A stretch of 64,000 nucleotides of DNA from Alphaproteobacteria bacterium (GCA_016124635.1 WGNJ01000018.1:212551-276550); one strand, 5' to 3'; positions 51,591 through 59,678 are shown, counted from the stretch's first letter. The notes: generated by a model from the sequence alone, not told the origin. Made by a program: numbers and translations.

Positions 51591-52829
51591 ATGGAAATCT
51601 CAATCAAAGGCACGGGTTTTTCGGCGAAGCGGCTCGAGCGCATCGGCGACCATTTGAGCCGCGCCTATGTCGACAACGGCAAGATCGCCGGCTGTCAGGT
51701 GGCTGTGACACGCCGCGGCCACCTCGCCTACTTCAAATCGCTCGGCCAAATGGATCGCGAGCGCGCGAAGCCGATGCGCGAGGATACGATCTTCCGCATC
51801 GCTTCGATGACGAAGCCCATCACCTCGGTCGCGCTGATGACGCTCTATGAGCGCGGCTATTTCCAATTGAACGATCCGGTGCATCGCTTCATTCCGTCGT
51901 GGCGCGACCATCGCGTTTGGGTGTCGGGCGACGGCGAAGCGATGAAGACCGAGCGGCCGAACCGGCCGGTGTCGATGCGCGACATGCTGTGTCACACGGG
52001 CGGGCTGACCTACGGCACCGTTCTCGAGGCGCTCGGCGCGCCGGCGGACGGGCACCCGGTTACCCAAGAATATGCCAGGCAGCAGGTCCGCCGCATCGAC
52101 GGCGAGACCCGCGATACGTTCGTCAACAAGCTCGCGCGCGTGCCGCTGCGCTATCAACCGGGCGAGCGCTGGATGTATTCGCTGTCGACGGACGTCTGCG
52201 GCGCGCTGGTCGAGATCATCTCCGGCAAACCTCTCGGGCAATTCTTCGCCGACGAGATCTTCGGGCCGCTGAAAATGCCCGACACGAGCTTCACCGTACC
52301 GCGCGAGAAGCTCGATCGCTTCGCGGCCAACTATCGCCGAGGCTCGGACAAATCGCTGAAGCTGCTCGAGGATCCCGAAAAGAGCGTCTATCTGAAGGCG
52401 CCGAGCTTTGCCTCGGGCGGCGGCGGGTTGGTCAGCACAACGGCCGACTATCTGCGTTTCTGCGAGATGCTGAGGCGCGGCGGCGAACTGGACGGCGCGC
52501 GCATCCTGGGACCGCGCACGATCGAGCTGATGCATCGCAATCATCTCAAAGACAACAAAGACCTGACGGAGATGGCGATCGGCGGCTTCTCGGAGACGGC
52601 GAACGAAGGCGTCGGCTTCGGCCTCGGCTTTGCCTGCACACTCGACAGCGTCCAATCCGGCTCGATCGTCGGCAGCGACTGGTATTGGGGCGGCGCATTC
52701 TCGACCATCTTCTGGGTCGACGCGAAAGAGGACCTGGCGGTCGTCTTAATGACCCAGCTGATGCCATCGGCGACGTTCAACTTCCGCGGTCAGCTCAAGA
52801 GCATCGTCTACGCCGCCATCGAGGACTGA
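51591..52829 (+). CDS. Class C beta-lactamase-fold serine hydrolase (esterase/DD-peptidase-like)
   Basis: A 412-residue cytosolic or leaderless protein with the beta-lactamase/penicillin-binding fold. SxxK is S-M-T-K at 72-75 in RIASMTKPITSVALMTLYE, the second motif is YSL in WMYSLSTDVCG, and the third appears as a H-T-G-G-L earlier and GGAFSTIFWVDAKED near the C-terminus in place of KTG. No signal peptide is seen, which argues against a true beta-lactamase; family members are often esterases such as EstB. The ATG at 51591 follows GAGGTGA. Substrate not known. Confidence 0.88.
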   Translation: MEISIKGTGFSAKRLERIGDHLSRAYVDNGKIAGCQVAVTRRGHLAYFKSLGQMDRERAKPMREDTIFRIASMTKPITSVALMTLYERGYFQLNDPVHRFIPSWRDHRVWVSGDGEAMKTERPNRPVSMRDMLCHTGGLTYGTVLEALGAPADGHPVTQEYARQQVRRIDGETRDTFVNKLARVPLRYQPGERWMYSLSTDVCGALVEIISGKPLGQFFADEIFGPLKMPDTSFTVPREKLDRFAANYRRGSDKSLKLLEDPEKSVYLKAPSFASGGGGLVSTTADYLRFCEMLRRGGELDGARILGPRTIELMHRNHLKDNKDLTEMAIGGFSETANEGVGFGLGFACTLDSVQSGSIVGSDWYWGGAFSTIFWVDAKEDLAVVLMTQLMPSATFNFRGQLKSIVYAAIED

Positions 52830-52881
52830 GGCCGGGCCGTACAGATCAACCACATAAGAACGGCAGTCCCGGAGACGCGCG

Positions 52882-53376
52882 ATGACCCTCACAGATGTTG
52901 CAAGCCTCAGCACCGCCATCAGCGGTTTCGCCGTGACGATCTCGCTCGTCTATCTGGCGCTGCAGGTGCATCAGAACACGAAACACACGAGAGCACTTAT
53001 CCATCAGGGCCGTGTTGCTGGGATCCGCGAACTTGTCATCGCATCGGCCACACCGGAGATCGCTTCGGTGATCGTCGGCGAAACAAACCCCAACCACACA
53101 CCCGAGGACGTTAAGCGCTACCAATTTGGCCAGTGGTGTGCTGCCAGCTTCTACGGTTGGCAGGATTCGTTTGCACAGCACCGAAGGGGCTTGCTCGACG
53201 AAGACATATTCCTGCAGATGCGGGCAGCCGTAACCAAAGCGCTGGCGACGCCCGCGATCCGCGCGGAATGGGACACGAAGATCAGGATCCCCGGTACCGC
53301 GTTTGCCGCCTTTGTCGATCAGTTGGCCGCGACACTGCCGACGCCCGCTGGAGCAGGCAGCGACATCCCGCATTGA
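52882..53376 (+). CDS. Single-TM protein of unknown function, paralogue 1 of 3
   Basis: A 164-residue protein. One N-terminal helix, TAISGFAVTISLVYLALQVH, is followed by QNTKHTRAL, and then a soluble helical domain with KRYQFGQWCAASFYGWQDSF. It shares the layout and the junction motif (V/I-Y/F-x-x-L-Q-x-x-Q-N) with two genes nearby (53523-54068 and 54149-54655). This kind of protein is scattered in proteobacteria as an uncharacterised type. The ATG follows GGAGACG. Nothing points to a specific function; a TM anchor with a cytoplasmic or periplasmic helical domain is what can be said. Confidence 0.7.
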   Translation: MTLTDVASLSTAISGFAVTISLVYLALQVHQNTKHTRALIHQGRVAGIRELVIASATPEIASVIVGETNPNHTPEDVKRYQFGQWCAASFYGWQDSFAQHRRGLLDEDIFLQMRAAVTKALATPAIRAEWDTKIRIPGTAFAAFVDQLAATLPTPAGAGSDIPH

Positions 53377-53437
53377 CGATCGGCGATCTTCTCGATCGTC
53401 ACGGCGACGGAACACCGCTAGATCGAATAGCCGCTTC

Positions 53438-53452
53438 TGGCCCATAGCGGAC
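53438..53452. repeat. Intergenic repeat fragment (third copy, TGGCCCATAGCGGAC)
   Basis: A 15-base match to the core of the longer elements at 54731-54840 and 56067-56133 (TGGCCCAxAGCGGAC). It lies in the space between the first and second single-TM genes. Only the right-hand motif is present. Confidence 0.45.
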
Positions 53453-53522
53453 GATCAGCGCAGCAAACACGGTTCTAAAAGAATCGACTATGATCTGAGG
53501 GTGAAATAACTCGGAGGAATCC

Positions 53523-54068
53523 ATGTCACTTGCGGATCTTGCGGCCATTGGCAGCTTCGTTAGCGGGATCGCGGTTGTCGGGTCGCTTATCTTTGTCGGC
53601 CTTCAGTTGCTTCAGAGCAACCGGATGCAGCGCTCGGCGAGTCTGCAGTCGCTGTTCGACGGGCTTCGCGAACGTACCTTGGGCTATGGCTTCATCTACA
53701 GCGAATTTGGATCGATATTTGCGCAGGGAATGGCGTCGCCAAGCAGCCTTAGCGAAGAGCAGAGGCGCCGCTTTTTCTTCATTGTCGGCGAGCAGCTGTA
53801 TGGAGCGCAGCAAGCCATGATGCTCAAGGAGCTCAAGCTCATTCCCGATGCTTATTACGAGTCCTGGGTGGGTCATGCGGCGTCGCTAGTGAAGACGCCG
53901 GGCGGTGCCGAGATGTGGAAATACTACCAAAACGTCGTTGCCGCTCCTTTTCGGAACCACCTCAATGCCTACCTGTCAGACAATCCCGGTTTGCGTTCGT
54001 TTCTTGAAGTTGTGCCATTGTTCGACCCGACTAAGGCGGCACAGGGGAGTGTTCACCCAAAGGACTGA
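53523..54068 (+). CDS. Single-TM protein of unknown function, paralogue 2 of 3
   Basis: A 181-residue protein. An N-terminal helix (SFVSGIAVVGSLIFVGLQLL) leads to QSNRMQRSASLQSLFDGLRE, the same junction as in paralogues 1 and 3. The soluble domain includes SEEQRRRFFFIVGEQLYGAQ and PGGAEMWKYYQNVVAAPFRN, which match the third copy (GGQEWWSTARAIW) in position. A GGAGG ribosome site precedes the ATG. It follows paralogue 1 on the same strand after 146 bases holding a repeat fragment, and paralogue 3 converges with it. Function unknown. Confidence 0.75.
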   Translation: MSLADLAAIGSFVSGIAVVGSLIFVGLQLLQSNRMQRSASLQSLFDGLRERTLGYGFIYSEFGSIFAQGMASPSSLSEEQRRRFFFIVGEQLYGAQQAMMLKELKLIPDAYYESWVGHAASLVKTPGGAEMWKYYQNVVAAPFRNHLNAYLSDNPGLRSFLEVVPLFDPTKAAQGSVHPKD

Positions 54069-54148
54069 AGCGCTCACCGGCTTGGGCTCGCGCCACTAAA
54101 CTGGCAGTTTCGGAGACGACGCCGGATTCGACAAATGCACCGGGCTTG

Positions 54149-54655
54149 TTACTTTTCGAACGTAGAAAACCAGGGCCACGAGTTTGTGATCGGTGGCACC
54201 TGTTCGATCCGCTTGTCCATTTCAGCGACGAACTCGAGCCTCCATATCGCTCGAGCTGTGCTCCACCATTCCTGACCGCCCTTCATCTTGAGCATCGCCG
54301 CGCTGAACATAAGAATCTGCTCGGTTACCTGCCGATCCATCGTGCCAGTGTTTCGCTGCAGAAACATGGTCTGCGCGTTGAGCATGTGCGGCACCATCCA
54401 TGCGTGGAAGCGCATCTGGTCATTCTTGTCGAGTTCTGCGAAATCCGTAAGACCCCTACGTAAGATCAACGTTAGACCCGCATCTCGGGAAATTTCCAGC
54501 ACCACACCGTTGTAGTCGGCTAGCCAAGAACTCATGGCCGCCGCGGTGGTTGCCAGCGCGTTTTGTCGAATCTGAAGCGCGAGAAAGATAAGCGACGCCA
54601 ATGCTCCGACGCCGGCCGCGACGGACGCTAACGCCGAGAGTGAACCCCAATCCAT
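54149..54655 (-). CDS. Single-TM protein of unknown function, paralogue 3 of 3
   Basis: A 168-residue protein on the opposite strand to its two relatives. N-terminal helix ALASVAAGVGALASLIFLAL, then QIRQNALATTAAAMSSWLAD, and a soluble part with DQMRFHAWMVPHMLNAQTMF and MKGGQEWWSTARAIWRLEF. The junction L-Q-x-x-Q-N is the same as in the other two. The ATG at 54655 has GAGGT upstream; a TTG four codons earlier is less likely. The three proteins are too diverged for a recent duplication, so either old tandem copies or repeated acquisition explains the cluster. Confidence 0.75.
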   Translation of the reverse strand: MDWGSLSALASVAAGVGALASLIFLALQIRQNALATTAAAMSSWLADYNGVVLEISRDAGLTLILRRGLTDFAELDKNDQMRFHAWMVPHMLNAQTMFLQRNTGTMDRQVTEQILMFSAAMLKMKGGQEWWSTARAIWRLEFVAEMDKRIEQVPPITNSWPWFSTFEK

Positions 54656-54730
54656 GCGCGACCTCAAATTTGGTGCTTGCGCAACCTGAGTTGTCTACCC
54701 ACGCGTCGTCAAGGCGGGATCAGAGTCTGT

Positions 54731-54840
54731 TCTCGGCGAATTCACGCCGTAACAGTAGGTGCTGGCTGAATGGCAGGATTGGAACGCCGAAGCCGTTCGC
54801 CGAAATCTGAACTTCGGCGCAAGGTGGCCCAAAGCGGACA
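54731..54840. repeat. Intergenic repeat element, copy A
   Basis: Begins with TCTCGGCGAATTC (identical to 56067-56079) and ends with GTGGCCCAAAGCGGACA, a near-identical partner of 56117-56133. The spacing between the two motifs is 93 bases start to start here and 50 in copy B. The left part also forms an imperfect inverted repeat (CTGTTCTCGGCG / ACGCCGTAACAG). Wholly intergenic. Confidence 0.55.
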
Positions 54841-54848
54841 CGGGTGAT

Positions 54849-55493
54849 CTAGGCTTTTGGGGGGATTACAGTTGGTAAGCGTGTCGGACGCTCACCTCTC
54901 TTATCGCGTAGCCTGTACCTGCTCTGATACTCGCGCCTCTGCTTTGTGACCTCGTACAAGACGATGCCCGAGCTTGTCCCAAGGTTGAGGCTTTCGATCA
55001 TGCCGAACATCGGGATGCTGACGCACATCTCGCTTCTTTCGACGGCAAGATCCGTGATACCTACCGCTTCGCTGCCGAACCAGACTGCCAGCTTGTGATG
55101 AACGGTGAAATCGCCTTCGTGTAGGAAGATGCACGATTTGCCTTTCACGTGCGGCGAAGTGACGATCGACTTGAATCCGTTCTTTTCGAGATGCCCGAGG
55201 CACTCGTCGGTGCTGTCGAAGCGTCTTACGAACGTCCATTTCACCGCAGAGACTGACGTCTTCGCGACCGATCTATGCTCGCGGAGGTCCTGCCAGTCGT
55301 CCGGCAAGGATCTTCGCGGATCGACAACATAGACTTTCTCGACACCCAGCGCGTTCACGTTGCGGATCACCGTTCCGATGTTTTTCATATCAGTCGGATT
55401 CTCGATGACTGCGATCAGATTCTTGCAGCGAAATTGTCTGATCTCGTCGGCGCGTAGGCGTACTGATTTCTTCGATTTTGTCTTTTCTTCCAT
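54849..55493 (-). CDS. SpoU/TrmH-family RNA 2'-O-methyltransferase
   Basis: A 214-residue SPOUT-fold methyltransferase that puts a methyl group on a ribose 2'-OH of tRNA or rRNA using SAM. Motif 1 is ENPTDMKNIGTVIRNVNALG with the catalytic Asn/Arg region, motif 2 WFGSEAVGITD, and motif 3 IPMFGMIESLNLGTSSGIVL, together forming the trefoil knot. An N-terminal lysine-rich leader (EEKTKSKKSVRLR) may bind RNA. A start at 55556 would add 21 residues without family similarity; the ATG at 55493 is preferred but neither has a good ribosome site. Target RNA unknown. Confidence 0.88.
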   Translation of the reverse strand: MEEKTKSKKSVRLRADEIRQFRCKNLIAVIENPTDMKNIGTVIRNVNALGVEKVYVVDPRRSLPDDWQDLREHRSVAKTSVSAVKWTFVRRFDSTDECLGHLEKNGFKSIVTSPHVKGKSCIFLHEGDFTVHHKLAVWFGSEAVGITDLAVERSEMCVSIPMFGMIESLNLGTSSGIVLYEVTKQRREYQSRYRLRDKRGERPTRLPTVIPPKA

Positions 55494-55634
55494 TGAGTGT
55501 TCCGGACGCTCTGTTGGCTCCGCCAGAAGGGCGAGGAAAGCCGTGCTCCTACTCATGCTTCGGTCAATGGTGGCGGACCCGCGAGACTAGATCAACAATG
55601 TCAGCTTTCGGCGAGATCGCGCCACATCCGCGCG

Positions 55635-56000
55635 TCAGCTGGGTGGCCGCTTTGGAGCATTTTCTAAACGCTGCAACCAGAGTTGGCGTGCAAAGAGGAA
55701 TGCGGCCACTGCGCCGGCAATCGCCACCTCATATGGATAGGCGTAGATAGCGAAGAGCTGCCCCCCATCGCCACGCCCTTGCATTGTCGGCTCAAACCAA
55801 GAGACATCGAAATGCTCGAGTCGCGCGGCCCACCCGGGTATGAGCGCCAGCGCGGAGGCTGTTAAGGCGACACATGCGATTGCGCATGCGCCGAGCATGA
55901 CAGGGTAAAATCGGCTGCCGGCTACTGCCGCCCAGATCGTTAGCGAGGCTACAAGCAACAGCGCCAAGAGGGCGAAAAGATGAAAAATCCCAACCGACAT
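55635..56000 (-). CDS. Small membrane protein of unknown function
   Basis: A 121-residue protein with about three helices: IFHLFALLALLLVASLTIWA, a central FYPVMLGACAIACVALTASA, and EVAIAGAVAAFLFARQLWLQ near the end, before a short basic tail. A periplasmic-looking loop EHFDVSWFEPTMQGRGDGGQ lies between helices 2 and 3. The frame runs on upstream to 56300, but the extension is low-quality; the ATG at 56000 begins the first helix neatly. No family is recognised. Confidence 0.6.
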   Translation of the reverse strand: MSVGIFHLFALLALLLVASLTIWAAVAGSRFYPVMLGACAIACVALTASALALIPGWAARLEHFDVSWFEPTMQGRGDGGQLFAIYAYPYEVAIAGAVAAFLFARQLWLQRLENAPKRPPS

Positions 56001-56066
56001 CGCGCTGCCTCGGTTGTCCCGACGACGCAATATATGGGTAGCAACATAACCCTTGTGAATGTCCAC

Positions 56067-56133
56067 TCTCGGCGAATTCGCGCGATTCCTCAATGGCCGG
56101 GTATCTTTGGCGCGAGGTGGCCCACAGCGGACA
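56067..56133. repeat. Intergenic repeat element, copy B
   Basis: Starts with TCTCGGCGAATTC and ends with GTGGCCCACAGCGGACA, in the same order and orientation as copy A. It lies between the small membrane protein gene and the transglycosylase-like gene. The interior differs from copy A, so only the two ends are conserved. Confidence 0.55.
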
Positions 56134-56166
56134 TTGACGAAGCCCACTGCGCAGGGGTGATGCGCT

Positions 56167-56733
56167 TTAGTAGAAGTCACGCGGGGGCGGCGGAGGGTCA
56201 ATTCCCGAAGGGCACGGCGCGAGCACATCCGGCGAGAGATGCGCCCCCCGGCTAAGCACCCATTTTCCCGTCGCCTGCTCGACCAAGCACGTCGCCTCAC
56301 CCTCGTCTAGTTGCCGAAGAGTTTTGCCATAGAGCCGTTTGGCCTCGCTGTTGAAGCCGTTGGCTCCCGTCTTCATTCGCGCGGTCGCTGCATAAAGCCC
56401 TACTAGCCGCTGGCCACCGAAGTCTCGCTCCAACTGCCAACTCAGCACCGGTCGGCTGATTGTCCAATCGGCGTTATCGACAGCGCTGCCGTCGCAGGCA
56501 AAGCGATCGAGCAAGGCGACGGCTATGATCGAGCTCAAATTCTCAATCCCGACCCACTTCCTAATCGCTGTTGCTACGTTAGGCGGCGGGTTGCGGTCGA
56601 GTGGATCTGCATCGTCGAACAGCTGATGTGCGATGGCCGTGCAGCGGGTCACGGTCGTCGAGACCGAATAGGCGGGCAGCGCGAGGACACAAAATAACGT
56701 TCCGAAGATCAGGATGATTGCGGCTCGCTTCAT
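56167..56733 (-). CDS. Secreted protein resembling a degenerate GT51 transglycosylase (tentative)
   Basis: A 188-residue protein with signal MKRAAIILIFGTLFCVLALP. The mature middle part resembles the second half of the peptidoglycan transglycosylase (GT51) domain: LSWQLERDFGGQRLVGLYAA against the usual L-E...S-K-x-x-I-L-x-x-Y-L-N, then GANGFNSEAKRLYGKTLRQL with EA and the ...Y-F-G-K...L motif, and EGEATCLVEQ like EAALLAGL. The first half, where the catalytic E-D-x-x-F-x-x-H-x-G should lie, reads VALLDRFACDGSAV, so the acid is missing. It would be inactive or a binding protein. It may also be an unrelated family. Confidence 0.6.
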   Translation of the reverse strand: MKRAAIILIFGTLFCVLALPAYSVSTTVTRCTAIAHQLFDDADPLDRNPPPNVATAIRKWVGIENLSSIIAVALLDRFACDGSAVDNADWTISRPVLSWQLERDFGGQRLVGLYAATARMKTGANGFNSEAKRLYGKTLRQLDEGEATCLVEQATGKWVLSRGAHLSPDVLAPCPSGIDPPPPPRDFY

Positions 56734-56933
56734 GCCTTAGGCCTCGTTTCGAGATGGGATCGTAGTTCGGGGCCTAATAGCGCGCCAAGCCCAGCAAGGA
56801 CCAAAGGTCTTTTCGGCGAATTTCGGCCGCTCGGCTTCGCGAGCCGTAGCGGAGAGCCCCGCGACCAAAAGGCCGGTTTCCAGAAGCGCGAAGAGGCCCT
56901 AGCAACGCACAAACGCTATTCGTGAGCTGCTAG

Positions 56934-57710
56934 ATGGATTCTGTCTTTCGCGTCGACGGCGACGCCGTCGACGTTAGTGCGCATGCGTCCGGACCTTGGA
57001 ATACCAGCATGCAGCATGGCGGCGCGCCATCGTCGCTTGCCATGTGGGCGGCAGAAGCGCTGCCGGCGCTTGCGCCGATGCGCATCGCGCGCCTGACAGT
57101 CGACTTACTGCGGCCGGTGCCGGTTGCGCCGCTGAAGCTGCGCAGCGAGGTGCTGCGCGAGGGCAAGAAGATCCAACTTATCGCCGTGCATCTCGAGCAC
57201 GAGGGGACCGAGGTGGTGCGCGCCAACATCTTGAGGGTGCGCCGCGGCGGCAGCGAATTCGCCGAGGTCGAGCGCACCGACGCACTCGACGTCGCGCCGC
57301 CGGACAATGTCGCCGACGGGCGCGCGCCCGAGCGAAGCGCAATGTCGTTTGGCGCGGGCTTCACGTTGCGCTCGGTGCGGGGCGAATTCGGCAAGCCCGG
57401 ACCGGCTGCGATCTGGTTCCGACACAATCGCAGATTCATCGACGGTCACGACGACAGCCCGGCGATGCTTGCTGCGGCAGTGAGCGACTTTTCGAACGGC
57501 ATCTCATCGGAGCTCGACTTCGCGAAGTGGACATTCATCAACGCCGACGTCTCCGTCTTCTTGGCGCGCGAGCCGGTCGGCGAGTGGATCTTGCTGAATG
57601 CGCAGACCTGGCTCGGCAACGACGGCGGCGGGATGGCGGCGGCGCGGCTCGCCGACAAACGCGGTTACTTCGGACGCGCGGTGCAGAATCTCGTGGTCGA
57701 GAAGCGATAG
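56934..57710 (+). CDS. Acyl-CoA thioesterase-like double-hotdog protein
   Basis: A 258-residue protein with two hotdog modules, as in TesB-type or related thioesterase-like proteins. N-terminal half: WNTSMQHGGAPSSLAMWAAE (the H-G-G loop), IARLTVDLLRPVPVAPLKLR and RSEVLREGKKIQLIAVHLEH. C-terminal half: SSELDFAKWTFINADVSVFL, GEWILLNAQTWLGNDGGGMA and LADKRGYFGRAVQNLVVEKR. It is probably a cytosolic thioesterase with an unknown acyl substrate. No good ribosome site is visible before the ATG, but homology begins at the first residues. Confidence 0.82.
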   Translation: MDSVFRVDGDAVDVSAHASGPWNTSMQHGGAPSSLAMWAAEALPALAPMRIARLTVDLLRPVPVAPLKLRSEVLREGKKIQLIAVHLEHEGTEVVRANILRVRRGGSEFAEVERTDALDVAPPDNVADGRAPERSAMSFGAGFTLRSVRGEFGKPGPAAIWFRHNRRFIDGHDDSPAMLAAAVSDFSNGISSELDFAKWTFINADVSVFLAREPVGEWILLNAQTWLGNDGGGMAAARLADKRGYFGRAVQNLVVEKR

Positions 57711-57865
57711 TCGGCGCGAAAAGCGCTCACATATCTTCAACGCTTCTTGAACTCTGTTCGTCGTTATTTCCGTGCCGTTCGTCGCAGTGGTCTGGTTTTG
57801 TGGCCGCGAATTGGCTCTTCATATTCGCTCGGGGTCCGGCAAACTTATTGCGGTTGGAGGGCGGC

Positions 57866-58855
57866 ATGGTTCGCATCATGCATTCGGCGGCGGCGTTGGC
57901 GCTTTTGGTCGGCGCGATCGTGCTCAGCGCGCGCGGCGCCACGCCGTCACCTGCCATGCAAGCGGACGCTGCTTTCCAGGCACAGAACTGGCAAACGGCT
58001 GCGACGCTCTACGGGCAGCTGGTCAAAGAAAAGGACTCGGCCGGCATCAACTGGTTCCGTCTCGGCTATGCGCTCGTGAAGCTCCGGCGGGACAGCGAGG
58101 CACTCGCCGCGTTTCAGGACGGCGAGAAGCACGGTTTGCCGAAGCCTTCGGTCGAGTTCGGCCTTGGGCTTGCGTATGGGCGCAGCGACCGCGACAAGGC
58201 GTTCGCCCATCTCCAGGCCGCCGCGAGCAACGGCTTCAACGACACAAAGAAGCTCCAAACGGAAGAAGCGCTGGCGCCTCTGAGGAGCGATGCTCGCTTC
58301 GCCAAAGTGATCGAGACCGTACGGCGGAACGAGAAGCCCTGCCTTTACGCGCCGGAAAGCCGGCAGTTCGATTTCTGGATCGGCAACTGGAGCGTCGTGC
58401 GGACCGGCACGGATGCGCCGCAAGTCGGCACGAGCCATATCGAGCTCGTGCAAAACAGCTGCGTCGTTCTCGAGAACTGGACGAGCATGAACAATCCCTA
58501 CGCCGGTCAAAGCTTCAACGTCTTCAACACCGCGCTCAAGCGCTGGGAGCAGTATTGGGTCGACAATTCGGGCGGCATGATCTTCTTCCACGGCGGTCTG
58601 AAGAATAACGTCATGGACTATTGGACCGACGACGTGCCGAAACCCGACGGGCGCAAGCTGCGGCGGCACTTGCAGTTCTTCAATCTGGACCGGGATACCG
58701 TGCGCCAGTTCAGCCAAGGCTCCTACGACGGCGGGAAGACGTGGTTCGTCGAATACGACCTGACGTATCATCGCTTGCCTAAGCACGCGAGCGGACCGCG
58801 GCGACACATGCGCGACGCGCTGCTCGTCGATATGAAGCCGGAGACGCGGCTCTAG
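57866..58855 (+). CDS. Secreted TPR-like protein with a C-terminal DUF1579-like domain
   Basis: A 329-residue exported protein (signal MVRIMHSAAALALLVGAIVL). Residues about 30-165 form TPR-like helix pairs: AAFQAQNWQTAATLYGQLVK, WFRLGYALVKLRRDSEALAA and VEFGLGLAYGRSDRDKAFAH. From about 166 a beta-rich lipocalin-like domain follows: FDFWIGNWSVVRTG, VVLENWTSMNNPYAGQSFNV and NVMDYWTDD, matching DUF1579-type proteins. Such pairs of TPR and beta domains occur in periplasmic proteins of unknown role. The ATG at 57866 follows GGAGGG. Its stop shares a CTAG with the convergent gene. Confidence 0.8.
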   Translation: MVRIMHSAAALALLVGAIVLSARGATPSPAMQADAAFQAQNWQTAATLYGQLVKEKDSAGINWFRLGYALVKLRRDSEALAAFQDGEKHGLPKPSVEFGLGLAYGRSDRDKAFAHLQAAASNGFNDTKKLQTEEALAPLRSDARFAKVIETVRRNEKPCLYAPESRQFDFWIGNWSVVRTGTDAPQVGTSHIELVQNSCVVLENWTSMNNPYAGQSFNVFNTALKRWEQYWVDNSGGMIFFHGGLKNNVMDYWTDDVPKPDGRKLRRHLQFFNLDRDTVRQFSQGSYDGGKTWFVEYDLTYHRLPKHASGPRRHMRDALLVDMKPETRL

Positions 58856-59604
58856 CGACGGTCTTCGGACGAGGCGTACGCGACGGATCCCTGCGGCGCG
58901 CGAAAAGCGGCGGTCAAATAGGTGCGGGCGAGCCAGAACACCATCAAGGCAAGCGGCGCGAGTACCGGCAGGAATAACAACGGCGAGCCGTGCCATTCCT
59001 TCGGCAGCACCTGCTGCTGGCCCAAGAAGAACGAACCCGTGGCGATGAAGAGCGAGAAGCACATGCGCCAGAGGTGACGCGCGATGCGCTGTGCGCCGCT
59101 CAATCCGCGCCGCAGAATATTATGAACATCGCCCAGAGCCGCGATCGCGCCGATGAGGAGGAAAATGTAGAGCGCCTGCACCGGCTGACGATCGACGGTG
59201 CCGCTCGGATCGTGCGCCGCCATGTAGATGAAGATCGCGCCGACGACGAGGACGGAAAGCGGCACGACGATCGCGATCCGCTCAAAGACACCGATATTGC
59301 CGTCCTTGCGCAAGGCGGCCGCCCATGCGGTGGCGACGAGATAGAAGGTCAAGACGCCCGCCGTGCTCGACACACGGTCGTTGAGCATTGGCGCGACGAC
59401 GGCGCCGATTCCCGACATCGTCAGCATCGAGACGAAGAAGATGTTGCCGGCCGCGCGGTGGGCTGCCGACCCCTTCTTGAAGACGAGCGCGGCGGCGCCT
59501 GAGATCATGCCGAGACTGCCGCCGCCGATATGAAAGATCAGCGCGAAATCGGCGGCGGTGCGCAAGACGGCCGGCGCGTCCGGCGCCAGATGAAGAACAG
59601 CCAT
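58852..59604 (-). CDS. Multi-pass membrane protein (DUF2306-like, tentative)
   Basis: A 250-residue inner-membrane protein with about seven helices: FALIFHIGGGSLGMISGAAA, a stretch NIFFVSMLTMSGIGAVVAPM, GVLTFYLVATAWAAALR, IAIVVPLSVLVVGAIFIYMA, PVQALYIFLLIGAIAALGDV, RMCFSLFIATGSFFLGQQQV and LLFLPVLAPLALMVFWLART. The first His-containing helix and the FKKGSAAHRAAGNIF loop look like DUF2306 proteins, whose role is unknown. The ATG at 59604 was preferred because upstream residues are basic and not family-like. The gene converges with the TPR gene. Confidence 0.78.
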   Translation of the reverse strand: MAVLHLAPDAPAVLRTAADFALIFHIGGGSLGMISGAAALVFKKGSAAHRAAGNIFFVSMLTMSGIGAVVAPMLNDRVSSTAGVLTFYLVATAWAAALRKDGNIGVFERIAIVVPLSVLVVGAIFIYMAAHDPSGTVDRQPVQALYIFLLIGAIAALGDVHNILRRGLSGAQRIARHLWRMCFSLFIATGSFFLGQQQVLPKEWHGSPLLFLPVLAPLALMVFWLARTYLTAAFRAPQGSVAYASSEDRR

Positions 59605-59678
59605 GCGCACGAGCCTAAAGCCGGCGCGACGCACCGCCGATGACGCCGCGCTTCAAAAACATGACATTTCGTTTCGCG

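Noticed and set aside
53375..53400. GACGATCG...CGATCGTC hairpin after the first single-TM gene
   Set aside because: Eight pairs, 10-base loop and no T-run; the CGATCG core is very common in this DNA, so it is weak evidence.
56996..58855. A 619-codon frame that seems to fuse the thioesterase region to the TPR protein
   Set aside because: Its first 290 codons are a shadow of the thioesterase gene; the real TPR protein starts at the ATG at 57866 with its own ribosome site and signal peptide.
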